From NCBI GenBank assembly GCA_023435725.1, contig JAEYRD010000044.1:43611-107610 (forward strand): DNA of 64,000 nucleotides, in the 5' to 3' direction. A program made the translations under genes and the position numbers. Of the stretch, positions 63,490 to 64,000 are shown one piece after another. The notes beneath the pieces are model-generated. The model did no database searches and was not told the DNA's origin. It was given only the letters and a program-made list of their open reading frames with translations. The stretch's first letter is position 1, and each line of letters starts with the position of its first letter. The DNA is from Pseudomonadota bacterium. GTDB taxonomy: Bacteria > Pseudomonadota > Alphaproteobacteria > Rhizobiales > Xanthobacteraceae.

Positions 63490-64000
63490 ATGACAGGACC
63501 CCTATCGAATACAGTGCACGTCATCGGCGCCGGCCTTGCCGGCTCCGAAGCCGCTTGGCAGGTGGCCAAAGCCGGCGTGCCCGTGACGCTGCATGAGATG
63601 CGGCCGACGCGCATGACCGAGGCGCACCGCACCGACGGGCTCGCCGAGCTCGTCTGCTCCAATTCGTTCCGCTCGGATGATGCCGCCAACAACGCTGTCG
63701 GCCTCTTGCACGCGGAGATGCGTCGCCTCGACTCGCTGATCATGCGCGCAGCCGACGCCAACCAGGTGCCAGCCGGCGGCGCGCTCGCGGTCGATCGCGA
63801 GGGCTTTTCGGCGGCCGTGACCAAGGCGCTCAACGACCATCCCCTCATTGAGATCGCCCGCGGCGAGATTGCAGGCCTGCCGCCGGCCGACTGGGGCAAT
63901 GTCATCGTTGCGACGGGCCCCCTCACCTCCGCACCGCTCGCCGACGCTATCCGTGAACTCACCGACGAGAGCGCGCTCGCCTTCTTCGACGCGATCGCGC
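63490..64000 (+). CDS. trmFO: tRNA (uracil-5-)-methyltransferase TrmFO, N-terminal part
   Basis: The window ends within this gene, after 170 codons. The product begins with an FAD-binding segment VHVIGAGLAGSEAAWQVAKA, followed by HEMRPTRMTEAHRTDGLAEL and LVCSNSFRSDDAANNAVGLL, diagnostic for the folate- and FAD-dependent tRNA uracil-54 methyltransferase. It methylates U54 of tRNA with methylene-THF. Regulation is not visible. The gene continues to the right of the window. Confidence 0.95.
   Translation, partial: MTGPLSNTVHVIGAGLAGSEAAWQVAKAGVPVTLHEMRPTRMTEAHRTDGLAELVCSNSFRSDDAANNAVGLLHAEMRRLDSLIMRAADANQVPAGGALAVDREGFSAAVTKALNDHPLIEIARGEIAGLPPADWGNVIVATGPLTSAPLADAIRELTDESALAFFDAIA

Overview
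The window reads as a chromosomal segment of a GC-rich alphaproteobacterium, most likely Bradyrhizobium or a close relative. The reasons are the strong third-position GC bias, LexA boxes of the GTTC-N7-GTTC type next to ssb and uvrA, several intergenic repeat families that I recall from Bradyrhizobium/Rhodopseudomonas genomes, and alphaproteobacterial gene families (DUF1127, DUF3597, DUF2189, DUF1217, Omp25-like barrels). No rRNA, tRNA, CRISPR array, intact insertion sequence or phage gene was recognised.

Left part (1-8.8 kb): a sulfur-scavenging cluster. It holds the end of a sulfonate-binding protein, a DszC/SfnB-like flavin monooxygenase with its flavin reductase, serine O-acetyltransferase, an ABC permease remnant, a frameshifted FAD monooxygenase, a methyltransferase, an LLM-type FMN monooxygenase and an orphan MetQ-like binding protein. 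Two of these genes are broken, so the cluster looks partly decayed. From 9 to 24.7 kb follow mostly single genes: an Lrp regulator, a TIGR04325 methyltransferase, a Nudix hydrolase, an AI-2E family permease, acetoacetyl-CoA synthetase, an unusual formyltransferase-like protein, RidA, an EamA transporter, a secreted caspase-like protein, and cysK with a lone BrnA-like gene.

Middle part (25-47 kb): tgt, then a patatin lipoprotein / TetR / PepSY module framed by two matching 19-bp operators. asd follows, preceded by what looks like a threonine-rich, leaderless leader peptide and an attenuator. Then come the minus-strand operon coaD - ppi - small secreted protein - ppi - queA, kup, gyrA, ssb, three tandem outer-membrane barrel genes, and uvrA. 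LexA boxes sit by ssb and uvrA.

Right part (47-64 kb): an AT-richer trypsin-like protease, a HAD phosphatase, a beta-propeller/SRPBCC pair, a large degenerate repeat, an AAA ATPase with a LexA box close to its start, a DUF1217 multi-repeat protein, a PCC-domain protein with an acyl-CoA ligase, two paralogous GNAT proteins flanking a TPR protein, a lytic transglycosylase, a mini-ORF coupled to a secreted protein, DUF1127 and the start of trmFO.

The strongest candidates for undescribed biology are the asd attenuator, the TetR mini-regulon and the LexA-linked ATPase. All family assignments are from reading the sequence without database searches.
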